A stretch of DNA of 64,000 nucleotides from Phanerodontia chrysosporium (taxonomy: Eukaryota; Basidiomycota; Agaricomycetes; Polyporales; Phanerochaetaceae). Location of the stretch: the NCBI GenBank assembly GCA_001910725.1, contig MJGA01000040.1, forward strand, positions 146,745 through 210,744. The letters are read 5' to 3'. Shown piece after piece: positions 43,455 through 54,566 of this stretch. The position numbers and the translations under genes are program-made. Each line of letters begins with the position of its first letter. The first letter of the stretch is position 1. The notes below the pieces were generated by a model. The model searched no databases and had not been told where the DNA came from. It saw nothing but the letters and a program-made list of their open reading frames with translations.

Positions 43455-44350
43455 ATGCGCATATCCATATCCGGCGCTCCGAGAAGACGTGGCTCTGGCC
43501 TCGAACCACGACCACGACGCCGGCCACACCCTTCGAACGTCTTCGACGATGGACGACACAGCGCTGCCCGAATTCTCGACCCCTTCCTTGACTATCTCAC
43601 CGACCACCTTCCGCCCACACTCTTCGACGTCGTCGAGACTTTACTCGGGCACGGATACACCCTCGTGTCCTCGCTGTTTACACTCGTCCGCACGCTGCTC
43701 AACAACGCAGGCATCTCGCTCGACGCAGAGAAGATCATTCCACCACTCATTACGCTCCTCGCAGCGTATCTCGCGCTCGTGAGCTTCTACCGCACGACGG
43801 GCTGGATGATCCGCACCGCGTTCGCCTTTGTCAAGTGGGGCTTCATTCTGAGCACGCTCGGCGCATTCGCGGGCTACATCCTCGCGAATGCGAACGTAGA
43901 AGGGGGGAACGGTCTTGCCCAGCTCGGTGGCGGACTACTCCCTACCCTTGGTGGTATGCTCCTCGGCATGTTCAGCCCCGACGCGCAGGACACGCGGAGG
44001 AACACGCGTGCTGGGCAAGGCGCACGCCCCCGCACCTCGCAGCGCAAGGACCGCCAAAAGCCTGGGACAGCTGGGATAAGCACCGCGACTGGCAGTACAG
44101 CGAGCAGCAGTACCACCAGGGCGAAGGCGCAGACGGCGCGAACGTACAGCAAGTCATTGGGAACATCATAGGCACTGCAGGCAAGGCCCTCAAAGACTCG
44201 GGGATCTGGGACAAGGCAAAGGGCACTGTGGAGGAGCTGAGCAAGGCTGCTCAAGGGCAGAGCGAGCAGGGAGAACAGGGCTCGAGCAGGCGCAAGAGAG
44301 CAAGGGAACTAAGTCGAGGTAGATTTTGGATGGATATTTTGGATCGGTGA
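43455..44350 (+). CDS. Small membrane protein, 268 aa, possibly Apq12-like
   Basis: Exon 1 is 43455-43953, the intron 43954-44042 (GTATGC..GCAG) and exon 2 44043-44350, phase 1. A basic N-terminus is followed by an amphipathic segment (LDPFLDYLTDHL). Two membrane spans follow at about residues 95-112 and 118-146 with a KxxxY/RTT loop, then a Gly/Leu stretch. The soluble tail is rich in Gln/Glu/Lys (QQVIGNIIGTAGKAL ... KGTVEELSKAAQG). The span-loop-span plan resembles the nuclear-envelope protein Apq12, but similarity is weak and the tail differs. The ATG at 43455 keeps everything in frame. Function is not established. Confidence 0.6.
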
Positions 44351-46605
44351 CTACATGTTTATCAACATATGTGCGTATTTTGCTTTGCGGTGCCCTGCGC
44401 GTCTGACTGATTGTGCTCTACAGGTAAAGTACGGGCATAGACTATCTACCAATCCATTCCTCGTGAAGCGATCACCAGGTGTATACTATGTACCATGGGT
44501 CAATTTGGATATCACCTTGCGACTGGCCACCTGATTAATTGTTTGGCGACCGTGAACGGTATGTATGACCAGCCAGAACCAGCCTTATCGCTACCTTCCA
44601 TCCTACGAGTCTACTTCCTCTAGGCTGATTCTGCGGGATCAACGCTTACAGCCGTCCCTTGTGGGTCCATCGCGACCTTCGATCTATGACGCGAAAACGA
44701 AACGACAGGCTTACTTTTGCTGTTCTGGAACTGATTCTTCCTATTATTGCGCAATTCGCAAGTCAGTGCGGTGCGTCGCCACCAAATATGTCGAATGTCT
44801 GGTAGACAACGGTCAAGAGCTGCCGTGAGGTCGACGTGCAATTGATTACTGATACGTAGAGATATCGGAACTGCTAGTCTTCGTACGCGTCATGTTAGTA
44901 ATACCTATGCTAATGCATCCACTGATCATGTATGAGTAGATTGGTCTGTGACTCGCAGTGGTAACCACACTCATATCGTCGGACATACTAGACCCTTCAA
45001 CCTGATAACAGCGATGAACTACTCTTCCTCCTGCGTCGCTCCTTATCCCGAAGCTACACTTTTGCGAACGATTCTCTGCGCTCCATGAACCCTTTCCCGA
45101 AACCCTCCGCGCCAGAGAACTTGGTTTCCAAGCCTCATCGCCAGCCTGGTCAACGACAGTCTGATCCTTCGCCGCCTCGAGAGTCCCGTACCGATGACAG
45201 CGGAGACCTGGTAGGCGGAGGTACAACGCGCGTCGCAGTTTGAAGGCGCTCCCCGCTCGAGTGCTACCCTGCGCCGATTGTCACCTCCACCCCTTCGCTA
45301 TCCGTCTCTTCTGTATCAATGTCCCCACTGATGACATAACGAACTATCTGCCCACCCTCAACCACTCTCGAGTTCTCGCCATCCGTATACCAGCACCATC
45401 CACGTTATCCTTGCCTCTCGCGGTCTCGCCTGCGAGCTCTCTGCCGTCTTGGCCTTCGACCCCAAACGCCATCCGAACTGCGTGGGAGCTCACGTCGTAG
45501 CTTTCACGGAGGTCTCCGCCAGATCGACGTTCGTGGCCATAGCGTCGGCGGACGAAACTCCATCTCGAGATGGGCAAGCATTGGACCCGGACGGAGTCCA
45601 ACCGCACCGTGAAGAGAACGAGAAAGAGACATTGTTCTTCATTCTACTTCGTGAGATGGTGGCAGCAGCGAAATAAGAATGGAACCAGCGGGCGACACAT
45701 GTCCTATCACGCCGCCTGCTGTTATGATTCAACCTCTTGACGCGCCGTCCACGAGCGATCGTGCCTGGAATGAATGCACATTGCCCTCAATCTACTCAAC
45801 ACTACTTAGCGATAACTGTGCAGAGACGAGCTGAAGGTGACGCTACCACTAGCAGATCGGTCTTACGAGGATATGCTAATTGTGTACTGACATCCATTGA
45901 CAGACAAGCCTGGCACTCTCGTGCGACATCGGGAGTGCCAATGTCTTCACTGGTAGGACCATGCTTTACCTTCGTGTGTAGCATTCACGAGGTGTGTCGT
46001 GGGCTCTTTTATGTGTGCCTTCATCTCGGCATCAGCCATGTCGAAGTGGAGAGCACTCCCGACCCGCGCGTCCGAGTCATCCGCTTTATCGGCGCAGCCA
46101 GCGCAACAAGCTGCGTTCACGCACGTACCACTCCGCAACGTTTATATTGTACGTGTTGAGGCGCATATTCGTATCGATTCAGGTGAAGTCGCCAAAGGTC
46201 TGCGAATGCTCAGCCTCGTCGTGACCCCCTGCCAACTAAATATGCAGCATTAGCAAGTCAATATCTTCAGAAGACGCAAGGATTCTCTCGGGCACGCAAC
46301 GGCTTGATTTCTGGTAGCCCTGTTAGCTCTCGATGGAAAGCCATCCACATCGCCGTCTCTCACGCACAGGACGCGCCGTCCAGGGCTCTCGTCCTCGCGA
46401 CAGACGTCGCTCCACCTCTATTGACAACATGACCGCTTAACTGTACACAAGCCGCGGGAGCATCCCGCTACACTCCGCGTCGCGACATAGGCTCCACAAA
46501 CCGACGCTGAAGGGCAGACATGCTGTACATTCTCGCGTAAACCTGCAAGCAACAATGACCGCATCCTGGATGGTCGAAGATGCCTCTCTTGTCCTGGGCT
46601 CGCGG
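44351..46605. other. Intergenic, no firm gene
   Basis: Short open frames occur (44565-44828, 45449-45676 and 45737-46159 on plus), none with a domain or splice support. Many are likely chance. Confidence 0.4.
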
Positions 46606-46612
46606 TTTAAAG
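46606..46612 (+). promoter_or_regulatory. TATA-like box of the hydrophobin gene
   Basis: TTTAAAG lies about 75 bases upstream of the ATG at 46683. Confidence 0.4.
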
Positions 46613-46682
46613 AGGCTACAAACACACGGCCTGAGCTGCAGCAAAGCCCACAACGCAGAGCTACCCAGCAAGCACGTCCAAG

Positions 46683-47133
46683 ATGTTCAATCGCCTCGCC
46701 GTCTTCTCCACGCTCTCCCTCGCCCTTCTTGCGGCCGCCACACCCGCCAACGTCGCCCGCAACGGCGGCGGCGGGGCCCCCACGACCGCCTGCTGCAGCA
46801 GCACCGAATCTGTGAGCACTGAGCACCAGCTACGCCCCATAGCGCCCCTGCTGACCTGGACGCTGCGCAGGCCAACTCCGTCGCCGGCGTCGCGATCCTG
46901 AAGTCCCTTGGCATCCCCTCAGCGATGTCACTGGGCTCATCGGGCTCACCTGCAGCCCGATCAGCGTCGTCGGTGTAGGCTCCGGCTCGGCCTGCAGCGG
47001 CACGACCGTCTCCTGCTCTAATGGCATCTTCGTGAGTGCTCACCTCCTGGCTTCACTGGTCAGTACGTATCAGTACTGACCAATGCTCATCTAGGGCGGT
47101 ATCGGCGTTGGCTGCGTCCCGGTCACCATCTAA
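46683..47133 (+). CDS. Class I hydrophobin, one-base frameshift and lacking two Cys
   Basis: Exons 46683-46811, 46871-47031 and 47095-47133 with introns of 59 and 63 bp, typical for hydrophobins. A signal peptide (MFNRLAVFSTLSLALLAAATP) is followed by a Gly-rich linker, the CC pair, then GLIGLTCSPISVVGVGSG, SACSGTTVSCSNG and GVGCVPVTI. Secreted hydrophobins self-assemble into water-repellent layers on hyphae and fruiting bodies. Exon 2 is 161 bases, one short of the frame. Adding one C to the C run 46915-46918 gives a 109-aa protein. The Cys pattern is C2-C3, C4, C5, C7, C8. Position C1 is Gly and C6 is Ser, both partners of one disulphide. As given, the product is truncated after GIPS. Confidence 0.85.
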
Positions 47134-47280
47134 TAAGTTGGAAGAGACAATTGATGAGTTTGGTGACAATGATGTGTATGACCAGTTGTTGTATGAGTTA
47201 CTGTAGTTGCGAATGAGATTATGTGGAAGAGACTTGGACAGGATACTGCTGGTATACAAACACCAGCTCGCATTCGATCT
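47134..47280. other. Gap between convergent genes
   Basis: The 147 bases between the hydrophobin stop and the carboxypeptidase stop on the other strand. No feature seen. Confidence 0.4.
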
Positions 47281-49412
47281 CTAGCTCGAGAGGTCCAACG
47301 TTTCGTTCCATGCCACATCTGCGACCCACCGCCGCACGATCTCCTTGACGAGCGCGGGCTGATCATGCGTCACAAAGTGCCCTGCATGCGCCATGAGCAC
47401 ATATGTGAACGCGCCCGCGCCCTCGGGATCCTTCTTCCCGCGGACTGCACGCACGGTCGCCTCGTGCCCCGGCCACGGCAGGTCCGGGGCGTCGTTGAAC
47501 GCGGCCTGGTACGGCGATGGCAGGAGCCGGAGCTACACGGACTATAAGTTCAAACGGCCATGTCACAGCAGGCGGGCTTGGTACGCACCGTCGAGAGCAC
47601 GCCCGGCCACGCGCAGTTTGCGTCGAGCTTGCCAATGTAGTCTGAAACCGGATGTAAGGATCTGCACACTTGAGGAGCGATGATCACCTACGCAGCAGTC
47701 GGTAGCCAGCCTCCAGCAAAGGCTCGTAGAGCAGATACGCTTGCTGCGCCCTGCGGAGGTCGAGATGTGCTCTCAGCATGCGTTCAGACCGCTGAGCGCC
47801 AGACCGAGCCTCACATGTCTCCTGTCGAGCGGAACGCCTCCCAGACGGCTGTGCGTTCGAAGGCAAACTCGAGCGACTCTGGCACACCAAGCACCTCTTT
47901 CGTCGATGCCTTGTTCATGAACTTGACAACGTAGTCGGTCATCGGGTAGCAATCTTCCACCGTGCCGTCGCACTACAGACCGGACCCTCCATAAGCAGGA
48001 ATAGGGATGAAGAGCCGCGGATACGCACGTGATGCTCGACGTTCTCGTAGCAGCGCCCCTCGACGACATCTGGCCAAATGCTGTCGCACGCATCGATGGC
48101 AGCGGAGCGGCGAGCGACCGTGTCGTGCATGTACGCCATCTGCGTCGCCTCGAGGCACGCCGGCAGCTTCTGGAACGCATCGTGGCAGACACTAGCGTTG
48201 TACAAGTCTGTGAGGTAGCAGCGCTGTTGCAGCGCCCAGCGATTGTGCGAGAGCCAGTCCTGCAGAGCAAGATGGTGAGCCCACCAGGAGGTTTCGTGGG
48301 GGAGTGCAGCAGACAGACGCACCGACAGCGGATTGCTGACCATCATGCTTTCCAGGTTAATGTGTCGTGCACCGGGTATCTTCCCGTTTCCTGCCGCAAG
48401 CGCATTGTTCTGCTTGTGAATGACCGTCGCAATGTGTGGGACATAGATCTGTCGTCATCCTGGTCAACTGCCAGGTCCGGATCAGCGTCCAGTCGGACTG
48501 CTTACGCCGCCATAAGATCCTCCCGCGATCACAAACTGGTTACTGTGAGATACCAGATCAGAAAGCTCCAAGAATGAACAAGTGGATGTTGATATATACT
48601 TGGCAAGGTGTGGATAAAGATGAAAGAACTTCACTAGGAAGTCATATACATCGTATGCAGCGGAACGAGAGTTGTTCACGGAGGCGCCATACGAGTAGTC
48701 GACACCAATAGGCTTCCGAATCACCTGTCAGCTCGAGGGATTATATCCGAAAGAGATAAGGACGTACATGGTCGAGCGCGAGTAGGTTGTGATGCTCCGA
48801 CCAAGCGTCGGGATTGGGTACTGTCGTCAGATTCGAAGAAACTTTGCAGTGCGATTCTGATAGACGGTAAGAGAGCCTATCAGCCGTGATACAGCGAGTA
48901 ATACGCACGTCCAAGAAGCGGGTTCATCATGCCGGTGCTTCCAGGGCCACCCCGATGGTAAGTCTGAGCAACGCATGAAATCGCCTCGGGTTCGGCTTCG
49001 GTGTCGCGGAGCGCGTACTTACATGACAGGCGAGGTCTCGGGATTGTGCTGAGCTTCGAAATACCTAGCCAGCATGTTTAAAGCAACGTCGTGCAGCTAC
49101 AGAGAGCCACGTACCAGAAGAAGGACTGCTTGGGAGTAGCATCGCTGTCGCCCTTCAGACCGATGTAGCCCGAATGGGAGACGCCGCCGATGCAGAGGTC
49201 ATCGTGGGTCTTCACGGTGTGGTAAAATGGCTCCAATCCTTCCAGCTGGTCGGCTGGTGCTCGGACGAAGTGCCCTGTATAGACAAAGAAGACCGTCGTT
49301 GTTCCCAGACTAGGAGGGCAAGGACTGCCACAAAGCCCGAGGAGTGTCGATAACGTCTATGACTGTCCTCCGAGCGGTCACCCCAGGGAAATGAAGGATC
49401 TATCTTCGGCAT
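47281..49412 (-). CDS. Serine carboxypeptidase-like (S10) protein, one frameshift
   Basis: About ten exons from an ATG near 49412 (exons about 49412-49382 and 49274-49115 first) to the TAG at 47281. It hydrolyses C-terminal residues from peptides, in the vacuole or outside the cell. The S10 series is HFVRAPADQLEGLEPFYHTVK, SGYIGLKGD, FFWYFEAQHNP, GGPGSTGMMNP, HPIGVDYSYG, GGSYGG (catalytic Ser; the usual acid Glu is Gly here), NNSRSAAYDVYDFL, LDANCAWPG (catalytic Asp region) and AHAGHFVTHDQP (catalytic His). The reading around TIGGGPG is one base short at the G run (plus strand CCCC 48950-48953). I found no signal peptide; a further 5' exon may be missing. The tail ends in VAWNETLDLSS. Confidence 0.8.
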
Positions 49413-49939
49413 CGCTGCTAGTAGTAAGTCGACAGGAAGCACGGGCGTAGTCAAAGTCCTCACCTTTCCAACCCCGTGGGTTTTATCCTCGACTGACCCC
49501 GAGACCGATGCTGCGTCAGAGATGATGCCCACATGGACTGATTCGCCAACGCGTGCAGCGCGGCTCTTGCTCGAGGCTGCGGAAAGCCGACAAAGGCCAA
49601 AGCGCAGCAACAGCTCCTGGAGCGCCTACAGCCAGTTCAGGGAGTCAAATGTGCCAGAAAGAGCTCGAATATGCGAATCTCATGGAGGAGATCATGTACA
49701 GCCAGCTGCAGCTGAAGCTCGTGCGACATCGGGAGGCTAGAGTGATGCGCCTGATGCGCCTCTCACCATATATGGAATTGATGCGCCTCGCCGTCTGAGG
49801 TCGTCTTCATCGGACCGTACGCGCCTGCTCTTGTGCATTACCACTACGGCCTTCGACACCGCGGCGACAATATTTTTCACCACATCTTCACTTGCTGCCG
49901 TCAATACCCAGTGTAAACATATACCCATTTACTAGCCTC
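49413..49939. other. Divergent intergenic region
   Basis: Between the carboxypeptidase and FIG4 starts. It may contain 5' exons of either gene. A short plus-strand frame at 49553-49798 is Lys/Glu/Arg-rich but unassigned. Confidence 0.4.
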
Positions 49940-52900
49940 ATGTCCTACAACAAGTTCATCTTGTACGAGAATAAACTGCGATTCTATATCATCGTCTCGA
50001 ACACATCAGACTCGAGACACAAAATAATCAAAATTGACCGCACCACACAGGGTGAAGAGCTGAGTATCATCGAAGATGAAGCAGCGTACAGCGGCAAGCA
50101 GATGTCCGCCATGTTGGAGATGCTCGAGGGCGGAATAGGTCGAATGGTGGTCTGGGGAGACCGAGACTCTTTCACGGGGTTGCTGGTGCGTCGTGTTGCC
50201 CTTCAGACGCAGCAAGGTCTAACATGTATGACCGATAGGCTTTATCAGGTTTACAGCGGGATGGTACATTGTCCTCATCACACGACGATGTCCAGTGGCA
50301 CTCCTCGGTGGACATTACATCTACCATACCGAGGAGGTAGACATCCTCCCAGTCTCCTCCAACCACAAGATAGAGAAGCCAGCCGAAGAGCAACGACTCA
50401 TGAATATCTGGAAGCAAGTCGACCTGACCAAGAATTTCTACTTCAGGTGAGCTGCGAAAGGTTTCCGCATACAATCGCAGCGTCGCAAACAATGCACACA
50501 GCTATTCATACGATCTGACCTCGACGCTCCAATACAATCTCACTCGGCCAGACGCCTATCGGATGTTCAACGACCGTTTCGCGTGGAACTACCACATGAT
50601 GACCCGTGCCTTCCAGGATGTGCCCTCGCCAGAGAGCAAGAAGCAAGGAGACGCCCACCTCAGGTCTCAGTGGATAATTCCGTTGGTCCATGGTCATGTC
50701 GACCAAGCTAGTATGTCTATGAGACAGTCTCAATATCGCGGACCAATCCTGACTGCTATCCTCTAGAGCTGACCGTACTCGGACGCGTTATCTTCATCAC
50801 TCTTATAGCAAGGCGGTCGAGACATCATGCTGGTGCACGTTACTTGAAACGCGGCGTAAATGACGAGGTGATTTTCATTTCGTCTCCGGTCGTGACGCTC
50901 TGAACACCATCCTAGGGTAATGTCGCGAACGAGGTCGAGACGGAGCAGATCGTCTCGGAGACACTGACCACGCCCTTCTACTACCCCGGGTCTGATCCGT
51001 CATCGACGCCCATCGATGCAGCACAGAATGCAGGGCGCGCTTCGCGGCGACCGAGCCCGAACTTCACAAGTTATGTCCAGGTGTGCATGGACGGCGTGCC
51101 GAGCGAGCGAGAGTCAGCGAGCTCATAAGCTCTGCAGTACCGTGGTAGCATACCGATCTACTGGGCCCAGGAGACGAACGCGATGGTGCGGAAGCCTCCG
51201 ATTGAAAGTCAGTGTCTTTCGTTCGGAGCCGTCTGCGGAAAGGTGACCCTTCCTCGCTAGTTACCGTCATGGACCCCTTCTACACCGCAGGCGCAAAGCA
51301 TTTCGACAACCTGTTCTCTCGCTACGGTGCACCGATTACAATTCTGAACCTCATTAAGAAACGCGAGCCGCACCCGAGGGAGAGCAAGCTGCTGGATGAG
51401 TACACGAAATGCGTCGACTACCTGAACCAGTTTCTGCCCCCAGGGAAGAAGATGGTCTATCGTGCGTGGGATATGAGCCAAGCCTACAAGCAGAAGACAC
51501 AGGACGTGATCGGATACCTCGAGGTGCGAAGCCTCTGCCTCTGCTTGCCGTTGCCTGGAAATTCATCACAACTGCACAGGACCTAGCAGAAGAGAGCATT
51601 GTCATGACGGGATTCTTTCATTCCGGCCCTGAACCTTACAGCCACTTCCTGCGCAACGAATTCGAATTCGAGTAGGCGTTTCCGTCTGTTCAGCGTGTGC
51701 TCTCGCTAACTCTACTTGGACAGAATGACGGGCACGCACATACCCTGGCGCGACCGCATGTCCCTGCAGAACGGGATCTGTCGTACAAACTGTGTGGACT
51801 GCCTCGACCGTACAAACGCTGCGCAGTTCGTCTTCGGGAAACGGGCGTTGGGGCACCAGCTCTACGCGCTCGGGGTCGTCGAGTCGCCCAACCTCGCGTT
51901 CGACAGCGACGCCGTCAACATGCTCACGGAAATGTGGCACGACCACGGCGACAGTACGTTCTCAGCTCTGCCTTGTCTCCTGGAGACGTCCAAACTCACT
52001 AGCCTGTGCTTAGCGCTCGCCATGCAGTACACGGGAAGCGCACTGGTAAACCGTGTCGAGACGTATCGTCGCATGCCGCACTGGAACAGCCACTCGCGCG
52101 ACATCATCGAGAACTTCCGACGGTTCTACACGAACTCGCTGCTCGACGCGGACAAGCAAGCCGCCATCAACCTCTTCCTCGGCATCCCGCACGACCGCGC
52201 AACTGCTCATGCCGTCCAGCGCGGCGGATACCGCCAGTGGTTCAAGAAGGAGCATCTCGAGCCTGCGTATGACCTGGCGGAGTGTGAGCGAGGCATCCAG
52301 CAGTTCGTGCAGGAGCGCGGAGACTTCTGGGTCGAATATTACCGGCCGCTGCTGTTCACGAGCCTCGGCAAACACTTCGTGTATTCGATGAACAGCACGC
52401 TGAAACTGCCTGGGTGAGTGAACACGGTTCTCAACATATGGGCACACGTTAAATGAAGAGGGATGTTCTAGGAAGAACGCACATGAGGTCGATCAGTACA
52501 GGAACCCGAGTCCTTTCATGCCAAGGCACAATTCGACTCTTCATTCATCACGGTCAGTATTCGTGTTAGGGTACCAGACGATCATGCTGACGGTGTTTCA
52601 GCCTCATGGATGGCGTACGCCGCTGGATGACCTCTGGGTCACCAACAAATCGCAAGAGCGCACACGTCGAGGCGTGGGAAGCCCCGCAGTCGAGCGCGTC
52701 GAACACGGAGCTCAGGCTCGACCGAAAGTCGACCGAATGCATTGCCACGACACTGCTCGACCCCACCGTCCCGCTCGAGGAGGAAGCCGAGTACGGCGCG
52801 TACGTCGCCCAGTGCGAGGAGCTCTCCCGCGCACCGCCAGAGAGTGCGGCGCGCGCAGACCAGCGGACGTACGAGGGCGCCGTCTCGCTTGCGAGCTGCG

Positions 52901-53052
52901 GCACCGACGCCGCCGCGGTCAAAGACAAGGACGTCACCCTCTATGCGGCGTATGTGGACAAGGGCCGGCCGCTCTCGACCGACTTTGCTGCCGGCAGGGA
53001 GCGGCTGTCCACCTCGTTCGACTATGAAAAGTGGCTTGTCGGCGTCTCCTGA
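49940..53052 (+). CDS. FIG4: FIG4-type phosphoinositide 5-phosphatase (SAC domain), one frameshift
   Basis: Twelve exons: 49940-50185, 50239-50446, 50502-50710, 50767-50867, 50916-51080, 51138-51207, 51261-51523, 51580-51671, 51724-51953, 52014-52413, 52472-52552 and 52602-53052. The protein is about 838 aa. It removes the 5-phosphate of PI(3,5)P2 and works with the Fab1/PIKfyve kinase complex on vacuolar and endosomal membranes. Landmarks are the start [14 protein letters not shown], the NRSNGGL loop, [56 protein letters not shown], the catalytic CVDCLDRTN (CX5R), and a Ser-rich C-terminus. Exon 1 is one base short: homology needs GGC-GGN-AAT near 50132-50135. The remaining 11 exons are in phase. 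Confidence 0.92.
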
Positions 53053-53369
53053 GCGGTGCTCGCTTGCTGTGGGACTGCGCGCATATGTCATACGGTGCGG
53101 TGTATTCTATAGGAATTGCATGCTGTCACGAGGGACATACGATATGAACGGGGTCAGGGAAAGCCGGTGTTCGCAGCCAACACCGCTGAGCACGGACAAT
53201 GGTGAGAGAAGCGGTTGCGCTGTTGCGTGGCCTGTGCAAGTCGCTGCGAGCCAGCCGTTAAGGTTCGGCAGGCGGTATGCTCGTGCTCGTGCATGCTGCT
53301 ATACAAGCTGCTGCAACAGGATGCGGTCTGCATACCAACCGCTCCACAGACCCCCGCTCGTCCACGAAC
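53053..53369. other. Intergenic between FIG4 and the GTPase gene
   Basis: 317 bases without a recognisable feature. Probably the GTPase promoter. Confidence 0.4.
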
Positions 53370-54566
53370 ATGTCCGACGTCGTCGTTGCGTGAGTAGCCT
53401 GACAATGACACCATGTTCATCTCTGAAGCTGGTCGGCTAGTGTCATGGGCGCGACTGGCACCGGGAAATCGACAGTGAGTACTGCCAGACCGTTCGGCTC
53501 CATCTACTCATTGGCACATGCAGTTTGTCAACCTGATCAGCGGCTCCAACCTAGCAGTTGGCGAGGGCCTGCGCTCATGTACGCCCGAAGTGCAGCTCTC
53601 AAAGCCGTTCGACCTGTTCGGCCGCCGAGTGACACTGATCGACACGCCTGGTTTCGATGACACGCTGAAGACGGACACGGAGATCTTGAAGCTCATCGCT
53701 TCCTTCTTCGCAAACTCGTAAGTTCGTAGACGGAGTCGGGCTACTGTCTGATATCTCTCCGTAGCTATCGCGAAAACAAGAAACTCAGCGGGGTCATCTA
53801 CATGCACCGGATCTCCGACTTCAAAGTCGGCGGCATCTCGCGCCGCAACTTTGGAATGTTTAGGTCACTTTGCGGTGAAGCGACGCTGAAGAATGTCGTC
53901 CTAGTCACGAACATGTGGTCGGAGGTCAGTCCGGAGAAGGGCGCGGCGCGTGAGCGTGAACTCGCGACAGACGCTGCGCTCTTCAAGCCAGTTCTCGACC
54001 AGGGTGCGCAGATGATGCGCCACGATAACACCGTCGCCTCTGCGCAAGCGATCCTCGGCCGCCTCGTCCAGAACCACCCGCTCCCGCTGCAGGTCCAGAG
54101 CGAGATCGTCGACCAGCACAAGACGATCGAACAGACGGCTGCCAGCGAGGAGCTGAGGACGCAGGAGATGCGCGAGGCGCAGCGTCGCCACGAAGAGGAG
54201 CTCCGCCGGCAGCGCGAGGCAGCCGAGGCGGCGAGGCGGGCACAGGAAGAGCAGAGGGCCCGAGAGCTGGCCGAGGCGCAGCGCCAGAGAGAGGCCCAGG
54301 AGGCTGCGGCGCGCGCGGAACAGGAACGGCTGCGAAGGGAGCGCGAGGAGGCGCAGAGGCAGGAGGCAGAGCGACTGCGGCAGATAGAGATCGCTCGCGA
54401 GCAAGAAGCTGCGGCACGCAGAGCGGAGGAAGCCCGTCTGCAACAGGTCAGAGAGCAGCAGGAACGCGAGGCGCGAGAGGCCGAGGCTGCAAGACAACGT
54501 CTTCAGCAGCAGATCCACAGAGAGAGGCGACGGCGACATGGTGGCGGCGATTGCATCATCTGTTGA
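53370..54566 (+). CDS. P-loop GTPase (AIG1/GIMAP-like fold) with long coiled coil, 349 aa
   Basis: Four exons: 53370-53389, 53441-53474, 53524-53717 and 53765-54566. All junctions are GT..AG and in phase. The P-loop GATGTGKST is at residues 10-18 and DTPGFDD at 58-64. The NMW/SE segment may be the base-specific region, though a clear NKxD is absent. After about residue 165 the chain is a long charged coiled coil (EEQRARELAEAQRQREAQE). The end is GDCIIC, whose CIIC fits a CaaX prenylation box. Agaricomycetes have many such genes of unknown role; a membrane-attached GTPase is the natural guess. There are no defects. Confidence 0.85.

Noticed and set aside
44565..44828. Plus-strand 87-aa open frame
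   Set aside because: No domain, no splice sites and no similarity recognised; length is within chance.
46437..46826. Minus-strand 129-codon frame overlapping the hydrophobin
   Set aside because: It is antisense to exon 1 of the hydrophobin and Gly/Arg-rich, a shadow of the real gene.
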